Shown here in pieces: positions 1 to 7,220 of a stretch of 64,000 nt of DNA. The position numbers were made by a program, and so were the translations under genes. The DNA is taken from positions 1-64,000 of the forward strand of contig SUZL01000008.1 of the NCBI GenBank assembly GCA_015059925.1, written 5' to 3'. Within the stretch, counting starts at the first letter, position 1; the number at the start of each line of letters is the position of its first letter. The notes beneath the pieces were generated by a model, which worked only from the letters and a program-made list of their open reading frames with translations, had not been told where the DNA came from and ran no database searches. Origin of the DNA: Rikenellaceae bacterium. GTDB lineage: Bacteria > Bacteroidota > Bacteroidia > Bacteroidales > Rikenellaceae.

Positions 1-118
1 TAAAAGTATCGAGCGAAACATTGGAAAGAGAGACATTAAGGCACACCATCACAACAGCTAACACGACAACTCCAACAAGAGCTGTCAATGAGAGTATTAT
101 ACTTAGGTTTTTCTTCAT
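1..118 (-). CDS. N-terminus of a membrane-anchored or secreted protein (partial)
   Basis: Reading leftwards from an ATG at 118-116, the frame stays open to the window edge and gives 39 residues beginning MKKNLSIILSLTALVGVVVL. A short basic start is followed by about 20 hydrophobic residues, which is a signal peptide or N-terminal membrane anchor. The leader before the ATG is rich in A (on the minus strand), as is usual in Bacteroidota. The rest lies outside the window, so no family can be named. The long open frame 36-386 on the same strand is in another register and looks like a shadow; this start has the better N-terminus. Confidence 0.55.
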   Translation of the reverse strand, partial: MKKNLSIILSLTALVGVVVLAVVMVCLNVSLSNVSLDTF

Positions 119-439
119 CTTTTTTATATATAATGATTTGCGATTCTTTCTTAATACTGGTGCAGATGTAAATCTTAGAAATTGTGTTGCACATGGGTTG
201 TGGACCCCTCAGCATTTTCTTGATAACGGTGCTTATTTGTGGTGGATTGCTTTGAAAATGTACTTTTGTGAAGATGAGATATTTCTCAATAGCACAGAAT
301 GATAATATTGTTGTGGAACTAAATAGTATTGTTCTTTCTACATTATAAATTGCTTTAAAAATCGGGATTTGGCAAATTATAAGCAAAAATTAAGGAGAAA
401 GACGCCATAACCATCTCAATACATACTCAGTTAGCAACC
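119..439. other. AT-rich gap, no gene supported
   Basis: This stretch of 321 bases lies between two leftward genes. Open frames cross it on both strands but their translations are unremarkable and begin without a convincing leader. It presumably holds the promoter of the partial gene at 1-118. I see no RNA gene or repeat in it. Confidence 0.4.
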
Positions 440-703
440 CTATCTTATCTCAAAATTATACTTTTGGCAGAGCTTGTCGTACTCGTCAATAGTTAGTTTA
501 CCGAGTGTATCATCTGCAATTGACGGTTCAACATTGTATCTAAAACAATATTGCCCGGAGATGTGTAGTCGGTTCTTGCAGCAGAGTTTTATTTCGTTTT
601 CATCAACATTTGTAAGCTCAGCAGCAGAGCGGATAGACCTCGCAATTGCCACTAACTCTCCGGCAGCGTTAAAGATTAGTATCTGCGGTTGTTTCTCTGA
701 CAT
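440..703 (-). CDS. Small NUMOD1-like DNA-binding protein A
   Basis: An 87-residue protein starting MSEKQPQILIFNAAGELVAI. The frame is open further upstream to 769, but 703 is preferred because it follows an A-rich leader and because the paralogue at 899-1258 starts a similar distance before its matching LIFN motif. The middle (SAAELTNVDENEIKLCCKNR followed by GQYCFRY) has the look of a NUMOD1 repeat: a helix, a cluster of basic and cysteine residues, then a G-x-Y/W-x-x-Y end. NUMOD modules bind DNA next to homing-endonuclease domains, but no nuclease domain is present here. It ends in a conserved TIDEYDKLC tail shared with the paralogue. The AT-rich setting near an excisionase-like gene suggests a mobile-element cargo gene. 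The function is unknown. Confidence 0.55.
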   Translation of the reverse strand: MSEKQPQILIFNAAGELVAIARSIRSAAELTNVDENEIKLCCKNRLHISGQYCFRYNVEPSIADDTLGKLTIDEYDKLCQKYNFEIR

Positions 704-898
704 ATTGAGTTGTTTTAATTCTCTCACAAAGTTAGTGATATTTTCCCCAAGTGAGTCCCGTGGCAACAACTAAAATTAAATACCCACCTCGCATACTTGG
801 AAAAATACTGGAGAATAGTGAGATGAGCCAAGGTCAATAGAGTGGGTATTTATTTTGCGCATCGTTGCAACCGCCTGATGCTTTGAGAGTTGTCGTTA

Positions 899-1258
899 TT
901 AGTTCATTCCCTGGTGGGAGGTGGCAATCTTCTCTCTTTGCCTATACTTTACCCTCTGGCGAATATGAGCCATCTTTCGTGTGGAGATATACTTTCGTTT
1001 GACATCACACAAGTCGTCATACTCTTTGAGTGTCAGATTGTCCAAGTCGTCCATATCCAATAGGATATCAGGGTGCAGTTGGCGGTAATAATATGCTCCC
1101 GAACGGACCGATTTGCCTGTGCAACAATTGTGTATTGCCGATTTGTTTTCGTGCGTCAACTCGGCAGCACAGTGCAGCGACCGAACAATCGCCACTAACA
1201 CCCTTGCGCCATTGAATATAAGCACCTTGCACGGCCTTCTAAATTTACTCCTTCTCAT
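899..1258 (-). CDS. Small NUMOD1-like DNA-binding protein B
   Basis: A 119-residue basic protein that is a diverged duplicate of the protein at 440-703. Both share the run [V/I]LIFNxAxxLVAIxRS, then AAELT, a CC pair, SG(A/Q)Y and an EYDxLC segment. This copy has a basic N-terminus (MRRSKFRRPCK) and an extra basic C-terminal tail of about 35 residues ending in REKIATSHQGMN, consistent with nucleic-acid binding. The start at 1258 follows an A/C-rich leader. The two copies lie in the same direction, 195 bases apart. The NUMOD1-like assignment rests on motif appearance only; it could be another small helix-turn-helix fold. Confidence 0.5.
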   Translation of the reverse strand: MRRSKFRRPCKVLIFNGARVLVAIVRSLHCAAELTHENKSAIHNCCTGKSVRSGAYYYRQLHPDILLDMDDLDNLTLKEYDDLCDVKRKYISTRKMAHIRQRVKYRQREKIATSHQGMN

Positions 1259-1388
1259 TTGCGTTGTGATTTAATAGTTTAGACTATTATTAGAGTAGGA
1301 GTATTTTGGGCTTTTGGTTGGCAGCTACTTACATACCCTAATAAGTATCGCAAAGATTACCGTCTGTTACAACTTTATTACCATCAGC

Positions 1389-1602
1389 TATCATCGTTTA
1401 TCACTGTTTATCAAATATTTGGGCCTTATTTGAGCCTCAAATTTGTAAGGCTCTTATTATCAATAACTTTAACATTCTGCATCGGAAAGTAAATTTGCTT
1501 ACCAATAACAAACGATGATAAAACATTTTATCACAAAGCGCTCAAAATGAGCGCTTTTTTTGTTCTTGGTGATAAAACCATTTGTTACTGTTTATCATCG
1601 TT
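1389..1602. repeat. Iteron-like cluster of TATCATCGTT / TTTATCA motifs
   Basis: The 10-mer TATCATCGTT occurs at 1389-1398 and 1593-1602 on the plus strand and at 1511-1520 on the minus strand. Related TTTATCA or TGATAAA words lie at about 1398-1404, 1407-1413, 1517-1523, 1527-1532 and 1570-1575. Several short binding-site-sized words in both orientations are typical of arm sites for a recombinase or excisionase, or of replication iterons. Which of these applies is not shown by the sequence. Confidence 0.5.
1535..1561 (+). terminator. Rho-independent terminator without an upstream plus-strand gene
   Basis: A 10-bp perfect stem AAAGCGCTCA / TGAGCGCTTT closes a three-base loop and runs into a T tract. 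No rightward gene precedes it in the window, so it may be the leftover end of a lost gene. Confidence 0.7.
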
Positions 1603-2070
1603 ACGCAATATTCTTTCGCCCTATTTCACCCTCAACCGAACAAACCTTAATAGTTGTAAATAGAACTGTTGTCGGAAATGTTTAGAGCATTCTGCAATCC
1701 AAGACAAATCGCTGCAATTCCGACTTTTCTTTTATAAAAAAAGCAGGCGACCATTGGGGACTATCCTCTTTGGGAAAAGTACAGTACAAACATTTGTAAC
1801 ACTCGACACATCAATGCGATACACAAATTAAAGTGAAACGATTTTGCAAACAAAACCGTCTATCGCTTCTCTGAACAGAAATTCAGGAATAAAACGAGGA
1901 CAACCACACAACACCTATAATATCATCATAACCGATACCAAGCAGAGACAACACCACTGCTTTTTTTGTGTCGTTGTCCAACCTTTTCGGGCGCAAGTCC
2001 CTACTCTTTCAATGAAGCGACCTTAATCGCACAGACTTACATTTATGTTTAACCAATAAAACCAAGAACT

Positions 2071-2424
2071 ATGGAAGTATTAACTATTGAACACAGCGCT
2101 TTTCAGCAGTTGATTAGCAAAATTGATGCAATGGATGAGTTCATCCGCAAAGCCAAGTTAGAGCAGCAAAGTTCCCTCGACGATGATTGGGTCGATGGGC
2201 AAGCGGTATGCGAGTATCTCTGCATCTGCGACAAAACCTTGCAACGCCTACGCAGTGCCGGCAAAATCACTTACAGCACCATCGGCAACAAGTATTACTA
2301 TCAGATTGCTGAGATTAAGCGATGCTTGCGTGCTCACACAATCAAGAGTAGCGAGGAGATGCTGCAAAACTTAATCGCCCACAAGCGAAATAGCAAAGCG
2401 AAGGCGAGTGCTAATGTTCAGTAA
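2071..2424 (+). CDS. Excisionase-type helix-turn-helix protein
   Basis: A 117-residue protein. Residues 1-35 are predicted helical. Residues 38-90 form a MerR-like/HTH_17 DNA-binding domain with the pattern DDWVDGQAVCEYLCICDKTL, then QRLRSAGKITYSTIGNKYYY, typical of the small HTH proteins that accompany integrative elements in Bacteroidota. The C-terminal tail is basic (KRNSKAKASANVQ). Such proteins act as recombination directionality factors or regulators of ICE transfer; the role here is inferred from family and context. No integrase is found in the window, so either the element is truncated or its integrase lies elsewhere. The A-rich leader before the ATG fits the local start rule. Confidence 0.7.
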   Translation: MEVLTIEHSAFQQLISKIDAMDEFIRKAKLEQQSSLDDDWVDGQAVCEYLCICDKTLQRLRSAGKITYSTIGNKYYYQIAEIKRCLRAHTIKSSEEMLQNLIAHKRNSKAKASANVQ

Positions 2425-2468
2425 ACCGTAGAGAGATGGCTACAAATAGAGGCCATCTCTCTTCGATT

Positions 2469-2498
2469 TTGTCAATTCAAAAATTATTCGTAAATTTG
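2469..2498 (+). promoter_or_regulatory. Bacteroidota-type promoter of the candidate small RNA
   Basis: TTG at 2469-2471, a 19-base spacer and TAAATTTG at 2491-2498 match the TTG-N19-21-TAnnTTTG consensus exactly. Transcription would start near 2505. Confidence 0.65.
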
Positions 2499-2504
2499 TC
2501 GTAA

Positions 2505-2701
2505 GCAACTGTAGTTCTGAAGTTTGTATGGCAAAAGTCGGACTCGAAAACGACACCTTGAAACAACCCAAGTGTCCCTCGAATTGGGAGTATAGTACTG
2601 GGCAAAGGCAATTGCTTGATATACAGAGTGGGGAGCAGATGGACAGAGTCTCGTTTTCCGCTCAGCGCACAGCGATAATCTTTCGATTATCGCTTTTTTT
2701 G
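2505..2701 (+). ncRNA. Candidate small RNA of about 195 nt, family not identified
   Basis: The stretch begins just after a consensus promoter and ends at a strong terminator (2671-2700), with no frame that stops before the terminator. Local pairing is visible: CCCAA...TTGGG near 2561-2586, GAAAAC with GTTTTC across the middle, and an AAGGCAATTGCTT palindrome near 2606. The size and the long-range pairing recall 6S RNA, and the promoter-to-terminator layout also fits the Bacteroidales-1 RNA motif, but I cannot assign either by eye. The 5' end is inferred from the promoter. Confidence 0.4.
2671..2700 (+). terminator. Rho-independent terminator of the candidate small RNA
   Basis: Perfect 10-bp stem AGCGATAATC / GATTATCGCT with a TTTC loop, followed by seven T residues. 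Confidence 0.8.
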
Positions 2702-2740
2702 TGTGTTTCGTGGAAGGATTTGCGAGAAATACCCGTGAAT

Positions 2741-2765
2741 GCGGGCTCGACTCTCGCTCCCCGCT
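2741..2765 (+). other. tRNA-like T-arm and acceptor 3' end (possible attachment-site remnant)
   Basis: GCGGG, then loop CTCGACT, then CTCGC forms a T-arm with one G-U pair. It is followed by a seven-base acceptor strand TCCCCGC and T, the pattern of the 3' end of a tRNA-Gly. No intact tRNA body lies directly upstream, although GTGGGGA at 2628-2634 could pair with the acceptor strand. Integrative elements often leave a 3' tRNA segment as an att site. This is a tentative reading. Confidence 0.3.
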
Positions 2766-2794
2766 TTTGTTTATAGAGATAAAACCATTTTAAG

Positions 2795-3388
2795 ATGACC
2801 GAGAAAGAGAAGATGTTGCGTCAGATGTTGTATGATGCAAACAACGATACGAATCTTATCGAGGAGCGCAAGGCGGCCAAAGACCTTTGCTACGATTTCA
2901 ACCACCTGCGTCCATCGGATACCATTGGTCAGCAGCGTATTATGCGTCGGCTGTTGGGTAAGACGGCGGGCGATAGTTTCTCGATCGTAGCCCCCTTCTG
3001 GTGCGACTATGGCTACAATATTGAGATTGGCGAGAACTTCTTTGCCAACCACAGCACGGTGATTCTTGACGGAGTGAAGGTGAAGTTCGGCAACAATGTC
3101 TTCATCGCCCCCAACTGCGGTTTTCACACCGCAGGACATCCCATCGATGCCGAGCGCAGAAATCAGGGGCTGGAGTACGCCTATCCAATCACCGTTGGCG
3201 ACAATGTGTGGATTGGTGCGGGCGTGCAGGTTATGCCGGGCGTTACGATCGGCTCGAATGTCGTCATCGGTGGCGGCTCGGTGGTGGTGAGGGACATCCC
3301 GTCGAATGTTGTTGCGGTGGGCAACCCCTGCCGCGTGGTGCGTCCGATTACCGACGAGGACAAACTCAAATCGTGGGATCGGGAGTAG
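2795..3388 (+). CDS. Sugar O-acetyltransferase (maltose/galactoside acetyltransferase type)
   Basis: A 197-residue left-handed beta-helix acetyltransferase. Residues 1-55 form the N-terminal helical maltose-acetyltransferase domain (MTEKEKMLRQMLYDANND). The remainder shows hexapeptide repeats such as VTIGSNVVIGGGSVV. The catalytic histidine lies in the HTAGHPID motif near residue 110, and the NVWIGAGVQVMPGVTIG and NPCRVVR segments are family hallmarks. It would transfer acetyl from acetyl-CoA to a free sugar or small glycoside in the cytoplasm, probably as a detoxification step. It stands alone and is closed by a terminator at 3408-3437. Length is normal for the family. The exact acceptor sugar is unknown. 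Confidence 0.88.
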   Translation: MTEKEKMLRQMLYDANNDTNLIEERKAAKDLCYDFNHLRPSDTIGQQRIMRRLLGKTAGDSFSIVAPFWCDYGYNIEIGENFFANHSTVILDGVKVKFGNNVFIAPNCGFHTAGHPIDAERRNQGLEYAYPITVGDNVWIGAGVQVMPGVTIGSNVVIGGGSVVVRDIPSNVVAVGNPCRVVRPITDEDKLKSWDRE

Positions 3389-3407
3389 GGCAGCGTCAAG
3401 ATAGGGA

Positions 3408-3437
3408 GAGAAAAAGTTTCGGCTTTTTCTCTTTTTT
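3408..3437 (+). terminator. Rho-independent terminator after the acetyltransferase
   Basis: Stem GAGAAAAAG / CTTTTTCTC with loop TTTCGG, followed by six T residues. Confidence 0.8.
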
Positions 3438-3485
3438 GTTTTTTAATTATGCTTAACTTTGTGAAAACGACTAATACTACATATT

Positions 3486-4202
3486 ATGACACCACAAGAG
3501 TTTATCCTAAAGTTTCGTGAGGCCTTTGGTGAGGCCGCGCCGCTGCCCATTGCGTTTTGGTATGACGACACCGCAGCTAACCCCGAGAGCCGAGTGCCTC
3601 GCTGTATGATTGGAGCCATTCGTAAGGTATGCAATGGCAATAAACTGACGCTCACATCCGAGAATGTGCAGTGTCCGGGAGGTGCGCTCTACGCAGCTTT
3701 TCGTCCTATGCCCGAGCAGGTAGCCTTCTTTGTATCGTAGATAGAGCGTTACAAGCAGACGCCCGAGCAGATGTATGCCTATGTCGAGAGCCTCGGAATC
3801 GAGATGACCGACAAACCCTATCTCAACTTTGTGTGTATCGACCAGTTGTCAGACTGGGAGGGCATTGAAGCGGTGGTATTCTTCGCCACGCCCGATATTT
3901 TGTCGGGACTTTGCACTTGGGCTCTTTTCGACAATGATGCAGAGGATGCCATTGTTACGAAGTTTGCCTCGGGCTGTGCCGCAGTCATTACGTTTGCCTC
4001 GGTAGAGAATCGTAAGGGCGGCCGTAGTTGTTTTCTCGGGATGTTCGACCCCTCGGCACGCCCCCTCGTTCCGAAGAACGAACTGTCGTTTGCCATCCCG
4101 ATGAGCCGCTTTAAGGAGATGCTGACGACGATGCCCGACTCGGCTCTATATCAGAAGGCCTTCTCGGTCGTTCGCCGTAGAATAAACGGGGAGATAGGAT
4201 AA
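3486..4202 (+). pseudogene. DUF169 family gene interrupted by an in-frame TAG
   Basis: The first part (3486-3737, 84 codons) reads MTPQEFILKFREAFGEAAPL through CPGGALYAAF to FFVS. It then meets TAG at 3738-3740, and the same frame continues with IERYKQTPEQMYAYVESLGI to the end at 4202. The two halves together make a normal-length DUF169 protein of about 237 residues, with the CPGG motif in the first half. No frame change is needed. DUF169 proteins are small cytoplasmic proteins of unknown role. The second half has no well-placed start of its own (first ATG at 3771). Either the gene is inactivated by one point mutation, or the base is a sequencing error, or the stop is read through. A TAACTTTG -7 box lies at 3454-3461. 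Confidence 0.8.
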
Positions 4203-4308
4203 ATTATTTATGGCTTGCAACGCTGATTTTGTCCAACCCTTCAGAATTTCACGCCCCCTTACGCGCCTATTATTTTGTTACATATTTTTCCATTCAGCAA
4301 AATATCGT

Positions 4309-4316
4309 TACTTTTG
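4309..4316 (+). promoter_or_regulatory. -7 box (TACTTTTG) of the fimbrillin-like gene
   Basis: TACTTTTG matches TAnnTTTG and lies 22 bases before the chosen ATG. The -33 region is only T-rich, so the promoter may be weak or activator-dependent. Confidence 0.45.
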
Positions 4317-4338
4317 TTATTATAAATACACATTAGTT

Positions 4339-5286
4339 ATGAAAAGGTATTTCAAATTTTTATTTGTATCGATGTTGGTTATGTCGATGCAAGGCTGTTC
4401 CAAAGATTTGGTAATTACGGATGAACCAAATGCTCCCGAGGAGAATGAGTCGGTTCAATTACGATTGACGGGAAATGTAGCCTATATGACTCCCGAAACA
4501 CGACTTAATGCAAATGGGTTCGTGAATAACGACTTATTTGGTGTATATACAACTACGGGCAAAATGGGGTCAAATAAAAAAGCTGATCCGGAAAATGCAA
4601 AGTACATATATAAGGACGGGAATATTGAGGCCGCTGACGAGAGCAATGCGATTTATTGGGAGAATAATAAATCTATGAAGATTTATGCATATTACCCGTA
4701 CGTGATTACCGCTAACGCTGGAGAAAAGACGGCTCATCTTTTTACAATAAAAACAAATCAATCTACTGCAAAAGATTATTATTTGAGCGATTTCTTGAGA
4801 GCCGAAAGTGATGCGATCGAGAAGACATCAGATCCTGTGAATCTGACATTCTATCATTTAATGAGTAAGGTGTCAGTAACGATAGATCACGACAGTTCGA
4901 TTACAGATGCAGATTTTAATTCAATGACAAAGGAACTAACTATTGAAGGTGTGGCAAATTCAGGAAAGATTAACCTTATATCAAGGTCTGTGGAAGAGCC
5001 TACGGGAGACGCTAAAACAATTACTGCACTCGCCAATGGCAACACTTTCTCTGCAATAATCTTCCCTCAAAACAGAGAAGATGTAAAATTCCGCTTGAAA
5101 CTTGGTGATGATTACTATTCATCTACGATTGATATTGCCTATGAAAGTGGAAAAGAATATAAATATACTTTCACCGTGACCAAAAACGAGGGTGCACTGA
5201 CGCTTAAAAGCACTGAAATTGAAGGATGGAGCGATGGCGGCTCGATTGATGGAGGGAAAATGAGTAAAGACACAACTGCAAACTAA
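4339..5286 (+). CDS. Fimbrillin-family (Mfa-like) surface lipoprotein
   Basis: A 315-residue lipoprotein. The start at 4339 is chosen because it gives a lipoprotein signal, MKRYFKFLFVSMLVMSMQGC, with the lipidated cysteine at residue 20; the frame is open upstream to 4210. The body shows features of the Mfa_like_1/fimbrillin group: an N-terminal all-beta domain with the segment YMTPETRLNANGF, a central NLTFYHLMSKVSVTI segment, and a C-terminal YKYTFTVTKNEGALTLKSTEIEGWSDGG end. Such proteins form or decorate type V fimbriae, or sit on the surface as adhesins. No partner fimbrial genes are nearby. Its base composition is much more AT-rich than the neighbours, suggesting acquisition. A UUCG-loop terminator follows. 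Confidence 0.8.
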   Translation: MKRYFKFLFVSMLVMSMQGCSKDLVITDEPNAPEENESVQLRLTGNVAYMTPETRLNANGFVNNDLFGVYTTTGKMGSNKKADPENAKYIYKDGNIEAADESNAIYWENNKSMKIYAYYPYVITANAGEKTAHLFTIKTNQSTAKDYYLSDFLRAESDAIEKTSDPVNLTFYHLMSKVSVTIDHDSSITDADFNSMTKELTIEGVANSGKINLISRSVEEPTGDAKTITALANGNTFSAIIFPQNREDVKFRLKLGDDYYSSTIDIAYESGKEYKYTFTVTKNEGALTLKSTEIEGWSDGGSIDGGKMSKDTTAN

Positions 5287-5330
5287 TACAACTATTCTCT
5301 CACAAAAGAATAGCTTAAAAGACTATATTG

Positions 5331-5362
5331 TTCCGCTTAACTTCGGTTGGGCGGAATTTTTT
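5331..5362 (+). terminator. Terminator of the fimbrillin-like gene
   Basis: TTCCGCTTAAC, loop TTCG, then GTTGGGCGGAA (two wobble pairs), followed by a run of T residues. Confidence 0.8.
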
Positions 5363-5431
5363 ATTGTGCTTGAACATAATCTGCCGTTTTTTAGGTTTCC
5401 TGTTTCTGAGGATGCGAATCATAAAAAAAAG

Positions 5432-5485
5432 AAGATTTGCCAAAATACGCTAAACATAGTGTTCTGCATATTGTTGGCAAATCTT
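5432..5485. repeat. 12-bp perfect inverted repeat with a 30-base spacer
   Basis: AAGATTTGCCAA at 5432-5443 and TTGGCAAATCTT at 5474-5485. There is no T tract, so it is not a standard terminator. It may be a processing structure or the ends of a tiny mobile repeat. Confidence 0.5.
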
Positions 5486-5645
5486 AGAAAACAGGTAAAA
5501 ATACCCTATAATTTACTTTCTGTAAATAATGACTTCGAGGGTAAGTGTAAGGTTGTTCCTAAACGAGGCAGAAGGTGCTTACCCACTTTGTCGAGTGTAG
5601 CAACCAAAAGAAACTTAACTCCGAAATCACCTTGTCAGACAATTT

Positions 5646-7118
5646 TTATTTAGGCATAGCCGTAAGGTTCCAGCCCGCACGATAGTTGTGCTTAACCATC
5701 TCCTCAGCAAACTGCTTTGCATTGATAGGATCGGTGTAGGTCTTCTTGAAGGTGGGGTGACCGTCGTGTACCTCGAAGCCGTCCTCGACCATAATACGCA
5801 AGGTCTCGTCGGCGCCGATGTTCGTGAAGCGCATATTCTCGCCATCCCAATCCAGAATCTTGTGCAGACCCTGCAGACGAACCGCCAATACACCCATTAC
5901 AACCATCTCGTTGAAAGGACCTGCCTCCGAGAAGTCAGAGTTGGTCTTTACGCGGCTGTTCTTATCCTCCTTACAAGCGCGGATCCAATCCTTACCGTGT
6001 GAGAGCTCGCAGTGGCGCGCACGCTTGGGAGTCTCGGGCTTACGACCAGAGAGCAGATAGGGGTTACGGCCATAGCTACCGCATACGAGGATATCCTTCG
6101 TACCGTAGAAGATGGCTCCGCCACCGCCGTCGTTGAGGTTCTTTCCGGGCTCCAGACCAGCCGGACGAGGAGGCGTCAGACCACCGTCATACCAAGTGAT
6201 TGTTACCTCGGGCAACTTCACGTTGTGGATGCTGCCACGCTCGGGATAAACCAGTGTAACCATCTGTGCCTGAGGAGCGCAGTCGTTCAGCAGAGCGGTT
6301 GATGAACCCTGTACCTTCGTGGGATAGCCCAGATTCAGAGCCTTGAATACGGGGTGCAGAACGTGGCAAGCCATATCGCCGAGTGCGCCCGTACCGAAAT
6401 CCCACCAACCACGCCAGTTCCAAGGCTGGTAGAGCTGGTTGTAAGGACGATACTTTGCCGGGCCGAGGAAGAGATCCCACTTCAGGGTCTCGGGGATAGC
6501 GTGCTCCTCCTTGGGAGTCATCAGGCCCTGCGGCCAGATAGGACGGTCGGTGAAGGCATCAACGCGGGTAACCTCGCCGATCTCACCATTCCAGATCCAG
6601 TTACATACGGTCTCAACGCCCTCGGCCGATGAGCCCTGATTACCCATCTGGGTAGCCACGTTATACTTAGCAGCCAACTTGGTCAAAAGACGAGACTCAT
6701 ACACAGAGTGCGTCAGCGGCTTCTCGGTGTAGGCGTGCTTGCCCATCTCGATACCTGCTGCGGTGATGATTGCGTGAGTGTGGTCGGCCGTAGCACACAT
6801 AATTGCGTCGAACTCGTTGCCGATCTTGTCATACATCTCGCGCCAGTCGTAGAAACGCTTAGCCTTGGGGTAGCGCTCGAAGATAGCCTTCGAGTAGTTC
6901 CAGTCGGTATCGCACAATGCTACGATATTCTCCTCCTGCAAATCGCTCAGAACGCTCGCACCGCGACCACCGATACCGATACCTGCGATGTTGAGCTTGT
7001 CCGACGGAGCCTTGTGTCCAAAGGCTGCACCCATTACGTTGTTAGGCACAACTGTCATTGCTGCCAGACCTGCGCTTGAGGCCTTCAAAAAGTCAGCTCT
7101 TGAAATTTTCTTTGACAT
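5646..7118 (-). CDS. Gfo/Idh/MocA family oxidoreductase, exported type (copy 1)
   Basis: A 490-residue NAD(P)-dependent sugar oxidoreductase. Residues 1-35 are an export signal resembling Tat, but the motif is SRADFLK where SRRxFLK is expected. The Rossmann part (KLNIAGIGIGGRGASVLSDL) binds the cofactor, and CATADHTHA then EKPLTHSVYES carries the EKP motif with its conserved lysine. A C-terminal alpha/beta substrate domain follows. It is about 85% identical by eye to the protein at 10713-12188, including the signal. Exported members of this family in Bacteroidota oxidise glycosides at C3, working with PF06439 proteins; one is encoded at 9903-10682. The gene is divergent from a TonB receptor, across a shared control region at 7119-7294. 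Confidence 0.85.
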   Translation of the reverse strand: MSKKISRADFLKASSAGLAAMTVVPNNVMGAAFGHKAPSDKLNIAGIGIGGRGASVLSDLQEENIVALCDTDWNYSKAIFERYPKAKRFYDWREMYDKIGNEFDAIMCATADHTHAIITAAGIEMGKHAYTEKPLTHSVYESRLLTKLAAKYNVATQMGNQGSSAEGVETVCNWIWNGEIGEVTRVDAFTDRPIWPQGLMTPKEEHAIPETLKWDLFLGPAKYRPYNQLYQPWNWRGWWDFGTGALGDMACHVLHPVFKALNLGYPTKVQGSSTALLNDCAPQAQMVTLVYPERGSIHNVKLPEVTITWYDGGLTPPRPAGLEPGKNLNDGGGGAIFYGTKDILVCGSYGRNPYLLSGRKPETPKRARHCELSHGKDWIRACKEDKNSRVKTNSDFSEAGPFNEMVVMGVLAVRLQGLHKILDWDGENMRFTNIGADETLRIMVEDGFEVHDGHPTFKKTYTDPINAKQFAEEMVKHNYRAGWNLTAMPK

Positions 7119-7190
7119 TGTTATGAAGTTTTAAGTTTGTAGGATATTGTCTGAAAAGTAGTATTTTTAGTTGTACTTTTTCACCCTCTA

Positions 7191-7220
7191 CAAAGATATA
7201 AATTTTTTTTCAATTGCAAA
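7191..7220 (-). promoter_or_regulatory. Promoter of oxidoreductase copy 1
   Basis: On the minus strand TATCTTTG (plus 7191-7198) is preceded by TTTG (plus 7217-7220) at a spacing of 18 bases, one short of the usual range. Confidence 0.45.

Larger units (their letters stand above)
1259..2070. other. Long AT-rich non-coding stretch with repeats and a terminator
   Basis: About 800 bases without a convincing gene. It holds a cluster of TTTATCA and TATCATCGTT repeats (1389-1602), an imperfect hairpin at 1423-1451 (arms GCCTTATTTGAG and CTCAAAtttgTAAGGC) and a strong hairpin followed by T residues at 1535-1561. The frame 1844-2026 is short, with no recognisable content. The setting, just before an excisionase-like gene, suggests a recombination or control region of an integrated element. 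Confidence 0.5.
2425..2794. other. Intergenic stretch holding a candidate small RNA and a tRNA-like 3' end
   Basis: These 370 bases contain no convincing protein gene. They hold a complete promoter, a candidate small RNA, its terminator and a tRNA-like 3' arm, each listed separately. The frame 2528-2776 runs straight through the terminator hairpin and is not supported. Confidence 0.5.
5287..5645. other. Intergenic stretch with a terminator and a 12-bp inverted repeat
   Basis: These 359 bases lie between convergent genes. They hold the terminator at 5331-5362 and an inverted repeat at 5432-5485. The frame 5366-5653 is low-complexity and overlaps the end of the next gene, so it is not supported. 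Confidence 0.5.

Noticed and set aside
36..386. Leftward open frame of 116 codons at the left edge
   Set aside because: Poor N-terminus and composition; the frame starting at 118 on the same strand gives a clear signal-anchor and a proper leader.
2505..2765. Possible tmRNA in the small-RNA region
   Set aside because: No peptide-tag frame resembling the Bacteroidota tag and no standard tmRNA 5' end (GGATTCGAC-like) was found.
2528..2776. Open frame of 82 codons between the HTH gene and the acetyltransferase gene
   Set aside because: It runs through a strong terminator hairpin and a tRNA-like arm; the region is better read as a small RNA and non-coding DNA.
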